From an uncultured bacterium (GTDB taxonomy: Bacteria > Planctomycetota > Planctomycetia > Pirellulales > UBA1268), in the NCBI GenBank assembly GCA_937959175.1, contig CALGAS010000292.1:1-7376 (forward strand): 7,376 nucleotides of DNA. Reading direction: 5' to 3'. How positions within the stretch are numbered: position 1 is the stretch's first letter; each line of letters opens with the position of its first letter. The notes below the pieces were generated by a model. That model worked only from the letters and a program-made list of their open reading frames with translations. It made no database searches and was not told where the DNA came from. Shown here piece after piece: positions 5,393 through 7,376 of this stretch. The position numbers and the translations under genes were made by a program.

Positions 5393-7376
5393 TCAGGGCG
5401 TTGCCTGGGCGGCCTCGGCGATATCGCCGGCACCGGAGAGGGCCTTGAGGTAGTCCGTGACGATGTTCATCGCCTCGTCGAAATAGTAATCCCGCTTGAC
5501 CACCGGCCGCTTGGAAAACTCCGACTCCTCGAGCCGCTTCTCCTCTTCCTCCTCGGCAGCCTTGCCCTCGTTCCACTGCCGTTCAAACTCGCTCTCGACC
5601 AGCGAGATCGTCTTTTCGTCCTTCCGCCGCTTGTAGCGAGCGATATCTTCGGCGAGTTCTTGAAACTCCTCGTTGGTCGCCACCCGCTGGTCCGAACGCT
5701 CCTGGAGGGCCTTGATGACCCGGTTGGTCACCCGCCCTTCGGGCTCGTAGCGGGCCGCCGGCACCCGGTCAAACTCGATCGCATGATCGAGGTCGGCCTC
5801 GCCGACGGGCAGGTGCGTCGTCAGGCTCGGCAGGATGATGTCGCTCTTGACGCCCTCCAGCTGGGTGCTGGCCCCACTGGGGCGGTAGAACTGCTGCATC
5901 GTGATCTTGATTGCCCCCAGCGAAGGCGCGTTGTCGAACCGGCGGAAGAGCTGCCGCCCCAGGTCGAGCAGGCTCTGCACCGTGCCCTTGCCGTGGGTCG
6001 AGTCATCGCCGACGATCAGCCCCCGGTGATAGTCCTGGATCGCCCCGGCAAGGATCTCGCTGGCGCTGGCGCTGAACTTGTTGGCCAGGACCACCAGCGG
6101 CCCGTCCCAGGCGACACCGGGATCGATGTCGTCATAGGGCCGCACCTGCTGATCGGCATCCTTGATCTGCACGACCGGCCCCCGGTCGATGAACAGCCCG
6201 GTCAGCTTGATCGCCTCCGGCAGCGAGCCGCCGCCATTGTTCCGCAGGTCGAGCACGACGCAGTCAACCTTCTCTCGCCGGAAGTCGTCGAGCAGCCGCT
6301 CGGTGTCGCGGGTGCTGCTCTTGAAGTTGGCCTGCCCCTGCTGGGCCCCCGCCATGTCCATGTAGAAGCTCGGCAGGTTGATGACCCCGATCCGATAGGG
6401 CGATCCGTCGGCCTTCGTGCCGTGTTCGATGATCTCGCCGCGAGCCTCGGCATCTTTCAGTTCGATCTTGTCCCGCGTGATGTCGTAGACCTTGGGTGCC
6501 GTCTCCCCCACGGGGATCACCTTGAGGCGAACGACGGTCCCTCGCTTGCCGCGAATCAGCTTCACGACCTCGTTGAGGTTCATGTCGACGGTATCGACGA
6601 TCTCGCCGTCGGCCCCCTGCCCCACCCCGATGACGCGGTCCTGCGACTTCAGCCGGCCATCCCGCTCGGCGGCTCCGCCGGGCGTCAGCTCGACAATCGT
6701 GGTGTAGCCGTCCTCGCTCTTGAGCTGGGCCCCGATGCCGTCGAGTTCGAGCCGCATCTGGATCTCGAAGTTTTCGAGCGTGCCGGGCGACATGAAACTG
6801 GTGTGCGGATCGAAGCTGGAGGTCAGGGAGGAGAGGTAGGTCTCGAGCAGCTCATCCGCCGTCATCTGGTGCATCCGCTTGGCGAAGCTCCGATAGCGTC
6901 GATGGAGTTTGTCGCGGGCCTCGTCGGGCGGGGTCTCCTCCATCTTCTGAACGAGCAGGTCGTACTTGATCCGCTTCCGCCAGGCATCGTCGAGCTCCGC
7001 CTTGGTCGCGGCCCAGGTCGTCTCATCACGGTCAATGATGATCGACTCCTCCCGCGTGAAATCATGCTCCTCGTCGATCAGCCGCTCGATCACCGGCAGC
7101 CGTTCGTCGACCCGCTGCAGGAACCGCTCCAGCACCTGATAGGCAAAGTTCACGTCCCCTCGCTTGACGAGATCATCAAGGGTGTCGCACCGCTTCCGAA
7201 ACTCATCCACGTCGGACTTCAGGAAGTAGACCTTCATCGGATCGAGCGCCTCGAAGAACGCCTCGAACCAGAGCCGGGCCCCGTCGTCATCGACCGGCTG
7301 CCGCCGAAAATGCTCCCGTTCGAGGTGGCGCCGGACCGCCCCATCCCCGCGGCCGTCCGCCGCCACCTCCCACGGG
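5393..7376 (-). CDS. prc: Prc-type carboxy-terminal processing (tail-specific) protease, S41 family; N-terminus outside window
   Basis: Serine protease that cleaves proteins from or near the C-terminus, normally in the periplasm, where E. coli Prc trims or degrades envelope proteins. About 661 residues are visible and the frame is open to the right edge. Prc is about 680 residues in E. coli, so probably only the signal peptide region is missing; the GTG at 7366 is unlikely to be the true start. Numbering from that GTG: an N-terminal helical domain with LEREHFRRQPVDD (15-27), ALDPMKVYFLKSDVDEF (40-56) and SSFDPHTSFMSP (183-194); a PDZ domain at about 205-285 (GIGAQL, TPGGAAERDG, VVKLIRGKRGT); then the protease core with VVLDLRNNGGG (370-380), FSASASEILAGA (431-442, likely nucleophile Ser434) and STHGKGTVQ (456-464, likely base Lys460). 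The C-terminal region (about 540-657) is charged, with an EEEEE run at 605-609, and resembles the extra C-terminal domain of Prc rather than short CtpA/CtpB. It is convergent to the other genes, so it is separately controlled. Confidence 0.95.
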   Translation of the reverse strand, partial: PWEVAADGRGDGAVRRHLEREHFRRQPVDDDGARLWFEAFFEALDPMKVYFLKSDVDEFRKRCDTLDDLVKRGDVNFAYQVLERFLQRVDERLPVIERLIDEEHDFTREESIIIDRDETTWAATKAELDDAWRKRIKYDLLVQKMEETPPDEARDKLHRRYRSFAKRMHQMTADELLETYLSSLTSSFDPHTSFMSPGTLENFEIQMRLELDGIGAQLKSEDGYTTIVELTPGGAAERDGRLKSQDRVIGVGQGADGEIVDTVDMNLNEVVKLIRGKRGTVVRLKVIPVGETAPKVYDITRDKIELKDAEARGEIIEHGTKADGSPYRIGVINLPSFYMDMAGAQQGQANFKSSTRDTERLLDDFRREKVDCVVLDLRNNGGGSLPEAIKLTGLFIDRGPVVQIKDADQQVRPYDDIDPGVAWDGPLVVLANKFSASASEILAGAIQDYHRGLIVGDDSTHGKGTVQSLLDLGRQLFRRFDNAPSLGAIKITMQQFYRPSGASTQLEGVKSDIILPSLTTHLPVGEADLDHAIEFDRVPAARYEPEGRVTNRVIKALQERSDQRVATNEEFQELAEDIARYKRRKDEKTISLVESEFERQWNEGKAAEEEEEKRLEESEFSKRPVVKRDYYFDEAMNIVTDYLKALSGAGDIAEAAQATP

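Noticed and set aside
5370..5413. AGGCCGCC paired with GGCGGCCT across the prc 3' end
   Set aside because: An 8-bp stem with a loop of nearly 30 bases, reaching into the prc coding sequence and without a U-tract, is not convincing as a terminator.
4258..5433. 391-codon open frame on the minus strand
   Set aside because: It is antisense to ruvX and the epimerase-like gene and runs into the prc 3' end; low-complexity composition and no recognisable motif.

Overview
The window is a GC-rich (estimated high 60s percent by eye), gene-dense bacterial chromosome segment. It looks like a planctomycete, most likely in or near the Pirellulales. This is inferred from how the proteins read: the RuvX with its N-terminal extension and FVVGLP(L/V)H segment, the stand-alone ManC beginning [20 protein letters not shown], and the Prc-type protease with an STHGKGTVQ lysine motif. 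No rRNA or other decisive marker is present, so the lineage call is an inference.

Layout: seven genes run on the plus strand and one on the minus strand. Plus strand: the C-terminal two thirds of metK (2-790, cut by the left edge); a membrane protein of unknown function (798-1670); a 36-residue single-span membrane microprotein (1690-1800); mannose-1-phosphate guanylyltransferase manC (1855-2937); an exported alpha/beta hydrolase resembling a lipase/esterase (2937-3953); the RuvX/YqgF nuclease-fold protein (3950-4399); and a YeeZ-like NAD(P)-binding epimerase/dehydratase homologue (4438-5325). A 67-bp spacer with a small hairpin and a short direct repeat separates this block from the convergent gene, a Prc/tail-specific S41 protease with a PDZ domain (5393-7376). 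Its N-terminus lies beyond the right edge.

The plus-strand genes are spaced by -4 to +54 bp and could form one transcript. manC, the hydrolase gene and ruvX are joined by stop/start overlaps (TGATG, ATGA), which suggests translational coupling. ManC makes GDP-mannose for glycans. The hydrolase and the protease probably act outside the cytoplasm. MetK, RuvX and the epimerase homologue are cytoplasmic. No common pathway is evident, so this reads as a housekeeping cluster rather than a dedicated system.

No gap between genes exceeds 70 bp. I saw no tRNA, rRNA, CRISPR array, insertion sequence, prophage or defence genes. The least explained parts are the unknown membrane protein and the adjacent microprotein between metK and manC. 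I do not see an evident novel multi-gene system here.
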